DNA of 40,838 nt from a bacterium UBA2219 (GCA_002327765.1 DCUH01000072.1:1-40838), one strand, 5' to 3'; counted from the stretch's first letter, positions 31,402 to 40,769 are shown. A program made the numbers and translations. Notes: generated by a model from the sequence alone, not told the origin.

Positions 31402-32775
31402 ATGAAGCGGTTCGACCTCGTGGTGATCGGGGCGGGTCCCGGAGGGTACGTCGCGGCGATCCGGGCGGCGCAGCTCGGGATGAAGGTGGCCGTCGCCGAG
31501 CGCGGCAAGCCCGGCGGCGTGTGCGTGAACTGGGGTTGCATCCCGTCCAAGGCGATCCTGACGTCGGCGGGGCTGTTCGAGGAGATGAAGAACGCGGCCG
31601 CCTACGGGATCCGCTGCCAGGGGGTCGAGGCGGACTATGGGGAGGTGATCCGTCGCAGCCGGAAGGTAGCCGACCGGATGTCGCGCGGTGTCGCCTACCT
31701 GTTCAAGAAGAACGGGATCGAGCTGTTCCCCGCGCACGCGACGGTCGCCTCGCCGACAACGGTCATGGCCGGCGACGAGATCCTCGAGGCGAAGAACATC
31801 CTCGTGGCGACGGGCACCTCGGTGAAGGGGCTTCCCGGGATCGAGCCGGACGGCCGCGACGTCATCACCAGCGACGACGCGCTCGCGCAGGAGGCGCTTC
31901 CCCGATCGGTGACCGTGCTGGGCGCGGGCGCGGTCGGGGTGGAGTTCGCCTACATCTACCGGGCGTTCGGCGCCGAGGTCTCGCTGGTCGAGATGGAGGA
32001 CCAGGTCCTCCCGCGGACCGACCGGGAGGTGGCCGAGGCGCTGGCGAAATCGCTCAAAAAACAGGGCATCCGCATCCTGACCTCCGCGCCGGCGAAGGGG
32101 TACGACAAGGCCTCCCGCACGCTGACGGTGACGGCCGCGGGGAAGGAGGAAACCGTCCGGGCGGAGAAGCTGCTGGTGGCCGTCGGGCGCAGGGTCCTGT
32201 CGGCGGACCTGGGGCTCGAGGCGTGCGGCGTGAAGGTCGAGCGGGGGTTCGTGCAGGTCGACGACCGCCTGCGGACCGCCTGCCCGACCATATGGGCCAT
32301 CGGCGACGTAACCGGCGGCGCGATGCTGGCCCACAAGGCGTCCGCGGAAGGCGTGGCGGCGGCCGAGGCCGTCGCGGGGCGCGAGACCGCGCGCCGGCCC
32401 AACCCGGACCGGATCCCCTCGTGCGTCTATTGCCGCCCCGAGGTCGCGTCGATCGGACTGACGGAAGAGGAGGCGAAGAAACGGGGGGTGGAGTGCAAAA
32501 CCGCGAAGTTCCCCTTCACGGCGCTGGGGAAGGCGGTCGCCTCCGGGCACACGGACGGGTTCGTCAAGATGGTGGCGGAGGCGAAGTACGGCGAGGTGAT
32601 CGGGTGCCACATCTTTGGCGCCGGGGCGCCGGACATGGTCGGCGAGATGTCGCTGGGGCGGTCGCTCGAGGCGACCTTCCGCGAGATCGGGAAGACGGTG
32701 CACGCGCACCCGACGCTTTCCGAGGCGATCCGGGAGGCGGCGCTCATGCTGGGCGGCGAGGCGATCGACATATGA
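31402..32775 (+). CDS. lpdA: Dihydrolipoyl dehydrogenase (E3)
   Basis: A 457-residue flavoprotein disulfide reductase that reoxidises dihydrolipoamide with NAD+. The FAD motif is VIGAGPGGYVAAIRAAQLG, the redox pair is C41/C46 in GGVCVNWGCIPSK, the NAD motif is VLGAGAVGVEFAYIYRAFG, and the active-site His-Glu pair is in HAHPTLSEAIREA. Length is typical. It is the first gene of the complex, unlike operons where E3 comes last. E1 alpha begins 19 bp after its stop. Confidence 0.96.
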   Translation: MKRFDLVVIGAGPGGYVAAIRAAQLGMKVAVAERGKPGGVCVNWGCIPSKAILTSAGLFEEMKNAAAYGIRCQGVEADYGEVIRRSRKVADRMSRGVAYLFKKNGIELFPAHATVASPTTVMAGDEILEAKNILVATGTSVKGLPGIEPDGRDVITSDDALAQEALPRSVTVLGAGAVGVEFAYIYRAFGAEVSLVEMEDQVLPRTDREVAEALAKSLKKQGIRILTSAPAKGYDKASRTLTVTAAGKEETVRAEKLLVAVGRRVLSADLGLEACGVKVERGFVQVDDRLRTACPTIWAIGDVTGGAMLAHKASAEGVAAAEAVAGRETARRPNPDRIPSCVYCRPEVASIGLTEEEAKKRGVECKTAKFPFTALGKAVASGHTDGFVKMVAEAKYGEVIGCHIFGAGAPDMVGEMSLGRSLEATFREIGKTVHAHPTLSEAIREAALMLGGEAIDI

Positions 32776-32794
32776 CGCACAACGCGAGGCGGCC

Positions 32795-33772
32795 ATGACG
32801 GAACAGAAAGACCGGGAACTGTACTACTGGCTTTGCCTGGTACGGGAGTTCGAGAGCCGGATCTCGGCCCTCGACAAGCAGGGGAAGCTCTCCGGCGGCG
32901 TCTATTCGGGGAAGGGGCAGGAGGCGGTGACGGTGGGCTTCTGCCACGCGCTGCGGAAGGACGACTGGATCTTCCCGCTCCATCGGGACCTGGGCGCCTT
33001 CCTCGTCAAGGGGTCGGACCCGAAGCGCCTCATGGCCCAGATCTTCGGCCGGCGCGACGGCTTCTCGAAGGGGAAGGACTCCTACCTCCACGGGGGGGAC
33101 ATGGGGAACGGCATCTTCGGCGCCACCTCGATGCTGGGCGCGACGCTGCCGGTGGCCGCCGGGATGGCCTTCAAGTTCAAGGCGCGCGGGGAGGACAGCG
33201 TGGCGGTGGCCTTCTTCGGCGAGGGCGCCAGCAGCCGGGGCGACGTCCACGAGGCGATGAACTTCGCCGGCGTCCACAGGCTGCCGGTGGTCTTCGTCTG
33301 CGAGAACAACTTCTACGCCTACTCCACGCCGAACAACCTGCAGTTCGCGGCGGACAGCCTCGCCGAACGCGCCCGCGGGTACGGCTTCAAGGGGGAGATC
33401 GTCAACGGCAACGACCTGCACTCCGTGCTCGACAGCGCCCGCAAGGCGATCGCCCGGGCCCGGAAGGGGGAAGGACCCACGCTGGTGGAATGCAAGACCT
33501 ACCGCTACCACGGGCATTCCGAGCACGACCGGGCCGAGTACCGGGAGCAGGAGGAGGTCATCACCTGGGAGAGCCGGGACCCGGTGATGCTGTGGGAGGT
33601 CTACCTCGGGATGAAGAAGCACGACGTCGAGGCCATCCGGACGGAGACGGCGGAGAAGGTGCGCAGGGTCGTCGAGGAGGCGGTGGCGTTTGCGGAGGCA
33701 AGCCCCCCGCCCGAGGGGCCGGAGGCGATGGACGACCTGTACGCCATGCCGATCGACACGGAGGTGCCGTAA
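32795..33772 (+). CDS. pdhA: 2-oxoacid (pyruvate/acetoin) dehydrogenase E1 component, alpha subunit
   Basis: A 325-residue thiamine-diphosphate enzyme subunit. The cofactor motif runs from GEGASSRGDVHEAMNFAG to VCENN (142-172). The phosphorylation-loop region has YRYHGHSEHD. It decarboxylates the 2-oxoacid and passes the acyl group to E2-lipoate together with the beta subunit. The length and heterodimeric form fit PdhA or AcoA; pyruvate is the likeliest substrate as no acetoin genes are near, but branched-chain acids are not excluded. The start is the ATG at 32795. Confidence 0.93.
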   Translation: MTEQKDRELYYWLCLVREFESRISALDKQGKLSGGVYSGKGQEAVTVGFCHALRKDDWIFPLHRDLGAFLVKGSDPKRLMAQIFGRRDGFSKGKDSYLHGGDMGNGIFGATSMLGATLPVAAGMAFKFKARGEDSVAVAFFGEGASSRGDVHEAMNFAGVHRLPVVFVCENNFYAYSTPNNLQFAADSLAERARGYGFKGEIVNGNDLHSVLDSARKAIARARKGEGPTLVECKTYRYHGHSEHDRAEYREQEEVITWESRDPVMLWEVYLGMKKHDVEAIRTETAEKVRRVVEEAVAFAEASPPPEGPEAMDDLYAMPIDTEVP

Positions 33773-33775
33773 GCC

Positions 33776-34750
33776 ATGCAGGTCACCTACATCGAGGCGA
33801 TACGACAGGCCATGGAAGAGGAGATGGCGCGCGACCCGAACGTCATGCTCCTCGGGGAGGACGTGGGGGTGCTGGGGGGGCCGTTCAAGGCCTCCGCCGG
33901 GCTCCAGGAGAAGTTCGGCCCCGACCGGGTGCTGGACATGCCGATCTCCGAGTCGATGATCGTCGGCGGGGGCGTGGGGCTGGCGGTCCAGGGGATGCGG
34001 CCGATCTGCGAGATGCAGTTCATCGACTTCATCTCCTGCGCCTTCGACCAGATCGTGAACACCGCGGCCACGTTGCGGTACCGGCACGGGGGGCAGACCG
34101 CCTGCCCGATCGTCGTCCGCGGCCCCTCCGGCGGCGGCGTCCACGGCGGGCTCTACCATTCGCAGAACCCGGAGGCCTGGTTTTTCCACGTCCCGGGGCT
34201 GAAGGTCGTGGCCCCCTCCACCGCGTACGACGCGAAGGGGCTGCTGAAGGCCGCGATCCGGGACGACGACCCGGTGATCTACTTCGAGCACAAGTTCTTC
34301 TATCGCCGGATCAAGGAGGAGATCCCGGAGGACGATTACGTCGTGCCCATCGGGCAGGCGGCGCTGCGCCGGGAGGGGCGGGATCTCACGGTCGTCGCCT
34401 ACGGCCCGCCGTTCCACGCGGCGATGAAGGCCGCGCGGGACATGGAGAAGGAAGTGGACATCGAGGTGATCGACCTGCGGACCCTGCTGCCCCTCGACTG
34501 GGGGACGATCAAGTCCTCCGTGCGCAAGACGGGGAAGCTGCTCGTCCTGCACGAGGCGCGGCTCACCGGAGGCGTAGGCGCGGAGATCGCCGCCCGGGTC
34601 GCGCAGGACTGTTTCGAGGACCTCGACGGGCCGGTCATGCGCCTCGCGGCGCGGGACACCCACACGCCGTTCGCGGCGGCGATGGAGGATTACGTCCTGC
34701 CGAACCAGGACAAGGTCACCGAGGCGATCCGCAAGCTCGCCGCTTACTGA
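33776..34750 (+). CDS. pdhB: 2-oxoacid (pyruvate/acetoin) dehydrogenase E1 component, beta subunit
   Basis: A 324-residue transketolase-like beta subunit. The N-terminus is YIEAIRQAMEEEMARDPNVMLLGEDVG, with the thiamine-activating Glu region in DMPISESMIVGGGVGLAVQGMRPICEMQF. The C-terminal half has IDLRTLLPLDWGTIKSSVRKTGKLLVLHEA. It starts 3 bp after the alpha subunit stop. E. coli-type PDH uses one fused E1 chain; the split form is typical of deltaproteobacteria, Gram-positives and mitochondria. Confidence 0.94.
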   Translation: MQVTYIEAIRQAMEEEMARDPNVMLLGEDVGVLGGPFKASAGLQEKFGPDRVLDMPISESMIVGGGVGLAVQGMRPICEMQFIDFISCAFDQIVNTAATLRYRHGGQTACPIVVRGPSGGGVHGGLYHSQNPEAWFFHVPGLKVVAPSTAYDAKGLLKAAIRDDDPVIYFEHKFFYRRIKEEIPEDDYVVPIGQAALRREGRDLTVVAYGPPFHAAMKAARDMEKEVDIEVIDLRTLLPLDWGTIKSSVRKTGKLLVLHEARLTGGVGAEIAARVAQDCFEDLDGPVMRLAARDTHTPFAAAMEDYVLPNQDKVTEAIRKLAAY

Positions 34751-34765
34751 AGGGGGACGAAGAGA

Positions 34766-36112
34766 ATGCTGATCGACGTCGTGATGCCGCAGCTCGGGGA
34801 AAGCGTGGTGGAAGGCGTGGTGGTCAAGTGGCTCGTCGCAGCCGGCGACAAGGTGGACAGGGACCAGACGCTGCTCTCGATCTCCACGGACAAGGTGGAC
34901 GCGGAGATCCCGTCTCCCTCCGCGGGCCGGATCGCCGAGATCCTGGCGAAGGAGGGGGACACGGTTCCCGTCCGCACGGTGATCGCGCGGATCGAGACGG
35001 AAGAGGCCAAGGCGGCCGCCCCGCCGGCGCCGTCCTCGCCCCCTTGGGACGAGGAGACGGAAGGGCTCCAGGGGGACCTGGCCCGGAAGACGGAGCCGCC
35101 GCTCCCCGCGCCGCCGCGGGTGGAGGCCGCTCCCCCGGCCCCGGCGCCGCCGCCCGCCCGGCCGTCGCCCCCGCCGTCCGGCCGGGTGCGGATTACCCCC
35201 GTCGTGGCGCGCATGGCCGCGGAGCACCGGCTGGACCTCTCTAAAATCCCCGGCACCGGGATCGACGGCCGGGTGACCCGGAAGGACGTCGAGGCGCACC
35301 TGGCGTCCGGGGCTCCCGCCGCCCCTTCCGCTCCCGCCGCTCCTTCCGCGGCCGCTCCGCCGGCCCCCGCGGAGGCCGCGCCGCCGATGAAGGCGGCCGC
35401 TCCGCCGGCCGCCTCCCCCGCCGTGTCGGAAGGGGACCAGGTGGTCCCGTGGACCCCGATCCGCAGGCGGATCGCGAAGCACATGTCGGCGAGCAAGCAG
35501 ACCTCCCCGCACGTCCACGTCTTCGCCGAGGTCGACATGCACAAGGCGGCGAAGCACCGGGAGGTCCTGAAGAGCCAGGGCGTCTCCGTGACGTACCTGC
35601 CTTTCGTGATGCTCGCGGCGGCCCGCGCGCTGAAGGAGTTCCCCGCCATGAACGCGCACGTGTCCGGGGAGAGCACGATCCTCCGGAAAAGCATCCACAT
35701 CTCCGTCGCGGTGGACACGGCAAAGGGGCTGCTCGTGCCCGTCGTGCGCGACGCGGACCGCAAGACCCTCCTTGAGCTGGACCAGGCGGTGGCAGACCTC
35801 GGCGCCAGGGCGAAGGCGGGGGACGTCACGCCGGACGAGTTGTCGGGCGGGACCTTCACCGTCACCAACCCGGGCGCGAAGGGGAACCTCTTCGGCACGC
35901 CGATCATCAACCAGCCCCAGGTGGGGATCCTCCGGATGGGGCAGGTCGTGAAGCGCCCCGTGGCCGCGACCGTCGCGGGGGAGGACGCGATCGCCGTCCG
36001 GCCGATGATGTACCTGTGCCTTGCGTACGACCATCGGGTCATCGACGGCGTGGAGGGGAACGGCTTCCTGTACCGTGTACGGGAGATCCTCGAGGCCGGG
36101 AACTTCGGGTAA
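34766..36112 (+). CDS. pdhC: Dihydrolipoyl acyltransferase (E2)
   Basis: A 448-residue E2 chain with one lipoyl domain (1-80; lipoyl Lys K43 in TDKVDAE), an Ala/Pro linker, a peripheral-subunit binding domain (141-181, ITPVVARMAAEHRLDLSKIPGTGIDGRVTRKDV), a second Ala/Pro linker and the catalytic domain from about 220. The active-site motif is AYDHRVIDG near the C-terminus. The linker codons (about 35320-35420) are low complexity. It forms the core of the complex and needs LipB/LipA, encoded immediately downstream. It begins 15 bp after E1 beta with an AAGGGGGAC ribosome site. Confidence 0.95.
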   Translation: MLIDVVMPQLGESVVEGVVVKWLVAAGDKVDRDQTLLSISTDKVDAEIPSPSAGRIAEILAKEGDTVPVRTVIARIETEEAKAAAPPAPSSPPWDEETEGLQGDLARKTEPPLPAPPRVEAAPPAPAPPPARPSPPPSGRVRITPVVARMAAEHRLDLSKIPGTGIDGRVTRKDVEAHLASGAPAAPSAPAAPSAAAPPAPAEAAPPMKAAAPPAASPAVSEGDQVVPWTPIRRRIAKHMSASKQTSPHVHVFAEVDMHKAAKHREVLKSQGVSVTYLPFVMLAAARALKEFPAMNAHVSGESTILRKSIHISVAVDTAKGLLVPVVRDADRKTLLELDQAVADLGARAKAGDVTPDELSGGTFTVTNPGAKGNLFGTPIINQPQVGILRMGQVVKRPVAATVAGEDAIAVRPMMYLCLAYDHRVIDGVEGNGFLYRVREILEAGNFG

Positions 36113-36128
36113 GCCCGGGGGAGCTTCC

Positions 36129-36758
36129 TTGGAGACGGTCTGGCTCGGGGAGATGGGGTACCGGGAGGCGCTCGACCTTCAGCTCGGTCGCGTGGAGCTG
36201 CGGCTCGAACGGAAGGTTCCCGACACGCTCCTTCTGCTGACGCACCCGCACGTCTATACGCTCGGCCGCGGCGGCGACGAGACGAACCTGCTGGTGCCGA
36301 AAGAGACGCTCATGTCGGAAGGGATTCCCCTGGAGAGGGTGGGGCGGGGCGGCGACATCACCTACCACGGGCCGGGGCAGCTCGTCGGCTACCCGATCGT
36401 CCGGATGGGGCGGCCCGACGTGCACCGGTTCGTCCGCTCCCTCGAGGCGGCGCTGATCGACTCCCTGGCGGAATTCGGCATCGCGGGACGCGCCATCCCG
36501 GGGCTGACGGGCGTGTGGGCGGGGGAGAGGAAGATCGCATCGATCGGCGTGGGCATTCGCAAGTGGGTCACCTACCACGGCTTCGCGCTGAACGTCACGA
36601 CCGACCTCTCCTACTTCCGCCGCATCCACCTCTGCGGGCTCAAGGGGCGGGAAGCCACCTCGATCCTCGAGGAGACGGGCGGCGCCCCCCCGATGGAGGC
36701 GGTCCGCGAGGCCGTCTCCTCCGCCTGCGACCGCCGCCTGGCGTGGGTCGTCTCGTGA
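36129..36758 (+). CDS. lipB: Octanoyltransferase (lipoate biosynthesis)
   Basis: A 209-residue enzyme moving octanoyl from acyl carrier protein to the lipoyl Lys of E2. The family motif RGGDITYHGPGQLVGYPI is at 73-90; the catalytic Lys is K135 (GERKIASIG) and the Cys is C169 (HLCGLKG). The start is an uncommon TTG at 36129, supported by GGGGGAG just upstream and by alignment of TVWLGEMGYREAL with the LipB N-terminus. The next ATG at 36153 would remove part of strand 1. It follows E2 by 16 bp and overlaps lipA by 4 bp. Confidence 0.93.
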   Translation: METVWLGEMGYREALDLQLGRVELRLERKVPDTLLLLTHPHVYTLGRGGDETNLLVPKETLMSEGIPLERVGRGGDITYHGPGQLVGYPIVRMGRPDVHRFVRSLEAALIDSLAEFGIAGRAIPGLTGVWAGERKIASIGVGIRKWVTYHGFALNVTTDLSYFRRIHLCGLKGREATSILEETGGAPPMEAVREAVSSACDRRLAWVVS

Positions 36759-37597
36759 ATCCCCCCGGGCGGCGGCCGGAGTGGCTGAAGGTCCGGGTGC
36801 CTTCCGGCGAAAAGGCGGCGGAGGTGACGGGCGTCCTGCGGCGGCACGGCCTTCGGACGGTGTGCCGGGACGCCCTGTGCCCGAACGTGGGGGAGTGCTG
36901 GGGGGCCGGTACGGCCACCGTGATCCTTCTGGGGGACTGCTGCACCCGGGGATGCGCCTTCTGCGGCATCCGGACGGGCGTGCCCGGCCCGCCGGACCCC
37001 GGCGAGCCCGCCCGGGTGGCGCGTGCGGCGGCGGAGCTTTCCTGGCGCCACGTCGTCCTCACGTCGGTCACGCGCGACGACCTCCCGGACGGCGGGGCGG
37101 CGCACTTCGCGGCCGCCGTCCGCGCCCTTCGGGAGAGCGCGCCGGCCGCCGCGGTGGAGCTGCTCGTGCCGGATTTCGGGGGAAGCGGGGAGGCGCTCCG
37201 GACGGTGGTCGACGCCGCGCCGGACATCCTGGCCCACAACGTGGAGACCGTCCCCCGCCTCTACCCGGCGGTCCGCCGGGGGGCGAACTACGGCCGCTCG
37301 CTTTCGCTCCTCCGCCGCGCCGCCGCGATGCGCCCGGGGATGCCGCTCAAATCCGGGATCATGGCGGGGCTGGGCGAGACGGAAGAGGAGGTGGCCGGCG
37401 TGTTCCGCGACCTGCACGCCGCCGGCTGCCGGCTCCTCACCGTGGGGCAGTACCTGCCGCCGTCCCGCGGCCATTTCCCCCTCGTCGAGTACGTGACGCC
37501 GGAGCGGTTCGACGCGTACGCCGCGCTGGCGAGGGAGATCGGTTTCCGCGACGTCCGGTCGGCCCCGCTCGTCCGGAGCTCCTACAATCCCGGGTAG
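36755..37597 (+). CDS. lipA: Lipoyl synthase (radical SAM)
   Basis: A 280-residue enzyme adding two sulfurs to octanoyl-E2. The auxiliary cluster ligands are C37, C42 and C48 (CRDALCPNVGEC), the radical-SAM cluster is C63-x3-C67-x2-C70 (CTRGCAFC), and the conserved Ser ligand lies in the terminal RSSYN. The GTG start overlaps the lipB stop by 4 bp. It is somewhat short (family about 300-320), lacking N-terminal residues; all motifs are present. The usual histidine/lysine substrate region is kept (AHNVETVPRLYPAVRRGANYGRSL). Confidence 0.95.
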   Translation: MNPPGRRPEWLKVRVPSGEKAAEVTGVLRRHGLRTVCRDALCPNVGECWGAGTATVILLGDCCTRGCAFCGIRTGVPGPPDPGEPARVARAAAELSWRHVVLTSVTRDDLPDGGAAHFAAAVRALRESAPAAAVELLVPDFGGSGEALRTVVDAAPDILAHNVETVPRLYPAVRRGANYGRSLSLLRRAAAMRPGMPLKSGIMAGLGETEEEVAGVFRDLHAAGCRLLTVGQYLPPSRGHFPLVEYVTPERFDAYAALAREIGFRDVRSAPLVRSSYNPG

Positions 37598-37606
37598 CGC
37601 CCGCCC

Positions 37607-38845
37607 ATGCCCCGCTCCATCCTCCATCTCGACCTGGACGCCTTCTACGCCGCCGTGGAGGCCCTCGACCGCCCCGAGCTCCGGGAGAAGCCGGTGATCG
37701 TGGGAGGCAGCTCGAACCGCGGGGTGGTCGCCGCCGCCTCGTACGAGGCCCGCAGGTTCGGCGTGCATTCCGCGATGCCCATCGCCCGGGCGAGGCGCCT
37801 CTGCCCGAACGGCGTCTACCTTCCCGTCCGCATGCCGCGGTACGCGGAAATATCGGCCCGCGTGTTCGCCATCTACGGGCGCTTCACGCCGCTGGTCGAG
37901 CCGCTCTCCATCGACGAGGCGTTCCTCGACGTCACCGGCTGCGAGCGCCTGTCCGGCACCGCCGAGGAGGCGGCCCGCAGGATCAAGGAGGCGGTGCGCG
38001 CGGAGACCGGGCTGATCGTGTCCGCAGGGGCGGCCTCGAACAAGTTCATCGCGAAGATCGCCTCGGACATGGGAAAGCCCGACGGCCTGGTCGTCGTCCC
38101 GCCCGGGGAGGAGCAGGCGTTCCTCGACCCGCTGCCGGTCGGGAAGGTGTGGGGGGTGGGGAAGGTCGCCGAAGGGGAGCTCGCGCGCTTGGGGATCCGC
38201 ACCATCCGGGACCTCCGTCGCACCGCCCGGGAAATGCTCGTCCGCGCCTTCGGCGAGCACGGCGACCATCTGTTCTCGCTGGCGCGCGGGATCGACGACC
38301 GCCCCGTGGAGACGGAGCGGGAGACGAAGTCGATCGGGCACGAGGAGACCTTCGAGCGCGACCTGCGGTACCGGGAGACGATGCGGCGCGAGCTCCTGGC
38401 GCTCTCCGGCCGGGTGGCGGAACGGCTGCGGCGGGAAGCCCTCCGGGGAAAGACGGTCACGCTGAAGGTGAAGTACTCCGATTTCGTCCAGGTGACGCGG
38501 GCGATCACGCTGGCCGACCCGACGGACGACGGCGGGACCGTCTACCGGTGCGCCATGGACCTCCTGTCGGAGACGGAGGCGGGCGCCCGGCCCGTGCGGC
38601 TCCTGGGGGTCTCGGTGTCGAGGCTCGAGGAGGCGAAGGAGCCCGTCCAGGGGATGCGCATGGCCCAGATGCCGCTGTTCGGCGGGCCGGGCAAGTGGGG
38701 GCGCGCGGCCCTCCTTCCGCCGGACCCCGCAAAGAAGGACGCCCTGAACCGCGCGGTGGACCGGATCCGCGAGAAGTTCGGCCCGAAGGGGATCGTGCCC
38801 GGCGCCCTTCCCGACGCGGGGGAGCCCGAAGGCCCCGACCGGTAG
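37607..38845 (+). CDS. dinB: DNA polymerase IV (Y-family)
   Basis: A 412-residue translesion polymerase. The palm carboxylates are D9 and D11 (HLDLDAFYAAVE) and D103-E104 (LSIDEAFLDV). The fingers motif is YEARRFGVHSAMP. The little-finger domain is at about 240-350, and a clamp-binding QMPLF begins at Q354. The C-terminal tail of about 50 residues is family-variable. It starts 9 bp after lipA on the same strand and has no promoter of its own that I can see, so read-through from the lipoate genes is likely. No LexA box was found. Confidence 0.96.
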   Translation: MPRSILHLDLDAFYAAVEALDRPELREKPVIVGGSSNRGVVAAASYEARRFGVHSAMPIARARRLCPNGVYLPVRMPRYAEISARVFAIYGRFTPLVEPLSIDEAFLDVTGCERLSGTAEEAARRIKEAVRAETGLIVSAGAASNKFIAKIASDMGKPDGLVVVPPGEEQAFLDPLPVGKVWGVGKVAEGELARLGIRTIRDLRRTAREMLVRAFGEHGDHLFSLARGIDDRPVETERETKSIGHEETFERDLRYRETMRRELLALSGRVAERLRREALRGKTVTLKVKYSDFVQVTRAITLADPTDDGGTVYRCAMDLLSETEAGARPVRLLGVSVSRLEEAKEPVQGMRMAQMPLFGGPGKWGRAALLPPDPAKKDALNRAVDRIREKFGPKGIVPGALPDAGEPEGPDR

Positions 38846-38851
38846 CCGCCG

Positions 38852-40669
38852 CTATCGTTCCGCCTTCCGGAACGCGTGGCACTCCGCGCACGGCTGCGGC
38901 GCGTTGTGCTCCTTCATGTCCTCGTGGCATTCGAGGCAGACGTCGCGCCCCCGGACCGACCAGGCGTGCGGCTTGTGGCAGTCGCTGCACGCGCTTTCCG
39001 CATGGTCCTTCTTCCGGTGCAGCCCGTGCAGCGTTGCGTGGCATTCCCGGCAGGCGACCACCGGGAGCGCCTCCCCGGGCTTCTTGTGGCATTCGGAGCA
39101 CGGCGAGCCCATCATTGGCGAGGACGCATCGAACCTGTGGCAGTCGCCGCACTCGGACGTGGGGCGCAGCCCGGCGATGTGGCAGCGGCTGCACGGGATC
39201 GAGGCGTGCTTGCCTTCCAGCGGGACGGGGTGCCAGGGCCCCTTGGCCTTCAGGGTGACGTTGCCGAGCGGCATCAGGGCGCTGCGGACCGGGAGGGTGT
39301 GGCATTCGGAGCAATCCATCCCGAGCGCCTTGCCCGTCTCCGACACGTGCTTTCCGTCGTGGCAGCGGAAGCAGCCGGGCCAGTTCCGGTGGCCGATGTT
39401 GGACGGGTACGACAGCCAGTTCACCTTCATTTCCGGGAAGACGCCCCGGTCGTAGATGGCGATCGCCTCGGCGACGGCCCTGTCCACGTCCGCCTTCCGC
39501 TTCGCGAAGACGTCGGGGTACTTCTCCCGGTAGAAGCCGCCGATCTCGGCCGCGAACCCCTCGTGCGCCTTCGCGTTCGAGGGGTAGTCGCGGACCAGGG
39601 CGTCCACGACCACCTTCTTCACCCAGGGCAGCGTCCGGGGAATGAGGCCGGAGGACAGCGCCCGGTCGACGGCGAGGTCCGGGGGATGATAGATGTGCGT
39701 GGGCCGGTTGTGGCAGTCGATGCAGTCCAGCGGCTGCCGGCGCAATTGCGCGAGCTCCTCCGCGGTCCCCTTGTAGCCCGGGTCGACGTACTTCGCCCGC
39801 AGGTTCCCCTTGTCGTCCCGGACCTCGAAGTACGGGATCTCCTGCTTCCTGCGGTCGGAGGCCGCATAGACGACGCGGTTTTTCACGATCATGTGCCAGT
39901 GGATCCCCGCGCCGCCCGTCTCCGGGCCGCCGCCCGTCTTCACGCCGAGCCCGATCTGCTCGGCGGTGTTCCCCTCGTCGTAGCGGAAATGCGGGTTCTG
40001 GTGCAGCCGGGTCCCGAAGAACTTGGCGGGCCAGTGGCATTGCTCGCACGTCTCGCGCGCGGGGCGCAGGTTCTCGATCGGGGTGGGGATGGGGCGCGGG
40101 TACGAGTCGCGGACGACCGCGACCACCTGGCGCAGCCCCGAGATCTTCGCCTTGACGAACCACTCGACCCCTTCCCCGACGTGGCAGTCCACGCATCGAA
40201 CCCGGGCGTGCGGCGAGGCGAGATAGGCGGTGTATTCGGGCTTCATGACGGTGTGGCACAGGGTGCCGCAGAACGGCACGGACTCGCTGTAATGGAACGC
40301 CTTGTACGCGACGAACGCCAGGAGGATCGAGACGAGCAGCCCGCCCAGCGCGGCGTAGCTGAACCACTTCCGCTGGACGGGGTCGTTCAGGTCGAGGAGC
40401 GGGTAGTGGGGAGCTTCCCCCGTCCCCTCCCGGCGGCGCCGGAGGCTTTCCCGTCGCATGCCGTACAGGAAGGCCAGTGCGCCCAGGGTGAAGAGGGCGG
40501 GGAACACCAGGAACGTGAAGATGCCCAGGTAGGGGCTGGGCTGCTCCGCGGCGAGTTCGAAGACGAGGGACAGAAGGGTGAGCAGGATCCCCGCGCCCGC
40601 GACGAGCGCGCCGAAGTAGCTGACCGTGTTCCGGTAGAGGCCTGTCCGAGCGTCCCGTTCTTCCGTCAT
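38852..40669 (-). CDS. Inner-membrane NapC/NirT-type multiheme cytochrome c (13 hemes)
   Basis: A 605-residue protein with three membrane helices near the N-terminus (about 17-40, 46-70, 104-125). A c-heme region follows: one CX3CH (C134-GTL-C138-H139, with a nearby Met at 142) and twelve CXXCH motifs. The first two hemes, FCGTLCHTVMKPE and RCVDCHVGEG, resemble the quinol-oxidising NapC/NrfH and Geobacter ImcH-type modules. The last nine hemes lie close together from about residue 430 on. It likely takes electrons from the quinol pool into the periplasm, perhaps toward extracellular electron transfer. It stands alone, without a reductase partner. Confidence 0.9.
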   Translation of the reverse strand: MTEERDARTGLYRNTVSYFGALVAGAGILLTLLSLVFELAAEQPSPYLGIFTFLVFPALFTLGALAFLYGMRRESLRRRREGTGEAPHYPLLDLNDPVQRKWFSYAALGGLLVSILLAFVAYKAFHYSESVPFCGTLCHTVMKPEYTAYLASPHARVRCVDCHVGEGVEWFVKAKISGLRQVVAVVRDSYPRPIPTPIENLRPARETCEQCHWPAKFFGTRLHQNPHFRYDEGNTAEQIGLGVKTGGGPETGGAGIHWHMIVKNRVVYAASDRRKQEIPYFEVRDDKGNLRAKYVDPGYKGTAEELAQLRRQPLDCIDCHNRPTHIYHPPDLAVDRALSSGLIPRTLPWVKKVVVDALVRDYPSNAKAHEGFAAEIGGFYREKYPDVFAKRKADVDRAVAEAIAIYDRGVFPEMKVNWLSYPSNIGHRNWPGCFRCHDGKHVSETGKALGMDCSECHTLPVRSALMPLGNVTLKAKGPWHPVPLEGKHASIPCSRCHIAGLRPTSECGDCHRFDASSPMMGSPCSECHKKPGEALPVVACRECHATLHGLHRKKDHAESACSDCHKPHAWSVRGRDVCLECHEDMKEHNAPQPCAECHAFRKAER

Positions 40670-40769
40670 GGCCGCCGCCCCCGGTCGAAAGGTAAATTGT
40701 GGATGTGACTAAAGATTACCGGGTTGCGGGACGGTTGGGAAGGGGTGCCCCGGGGGAAAAATCTCCGCC

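Noticed and set aside
32744..36034. Minus-strand open frame of 1096 codons opposite the 2-oxoacid dehydrogenase genes
   Set aside because: The plus-strand genes are certain, and the antisense product is low complexity (His, Arg, Val, Asp) without recognisable motifs.
36611..38341. Minus-strand open frame of 576 codons opposite lipA and dinB
   Set aside because: Shadow frame of two well-identified genes; no ribosome site or domain.
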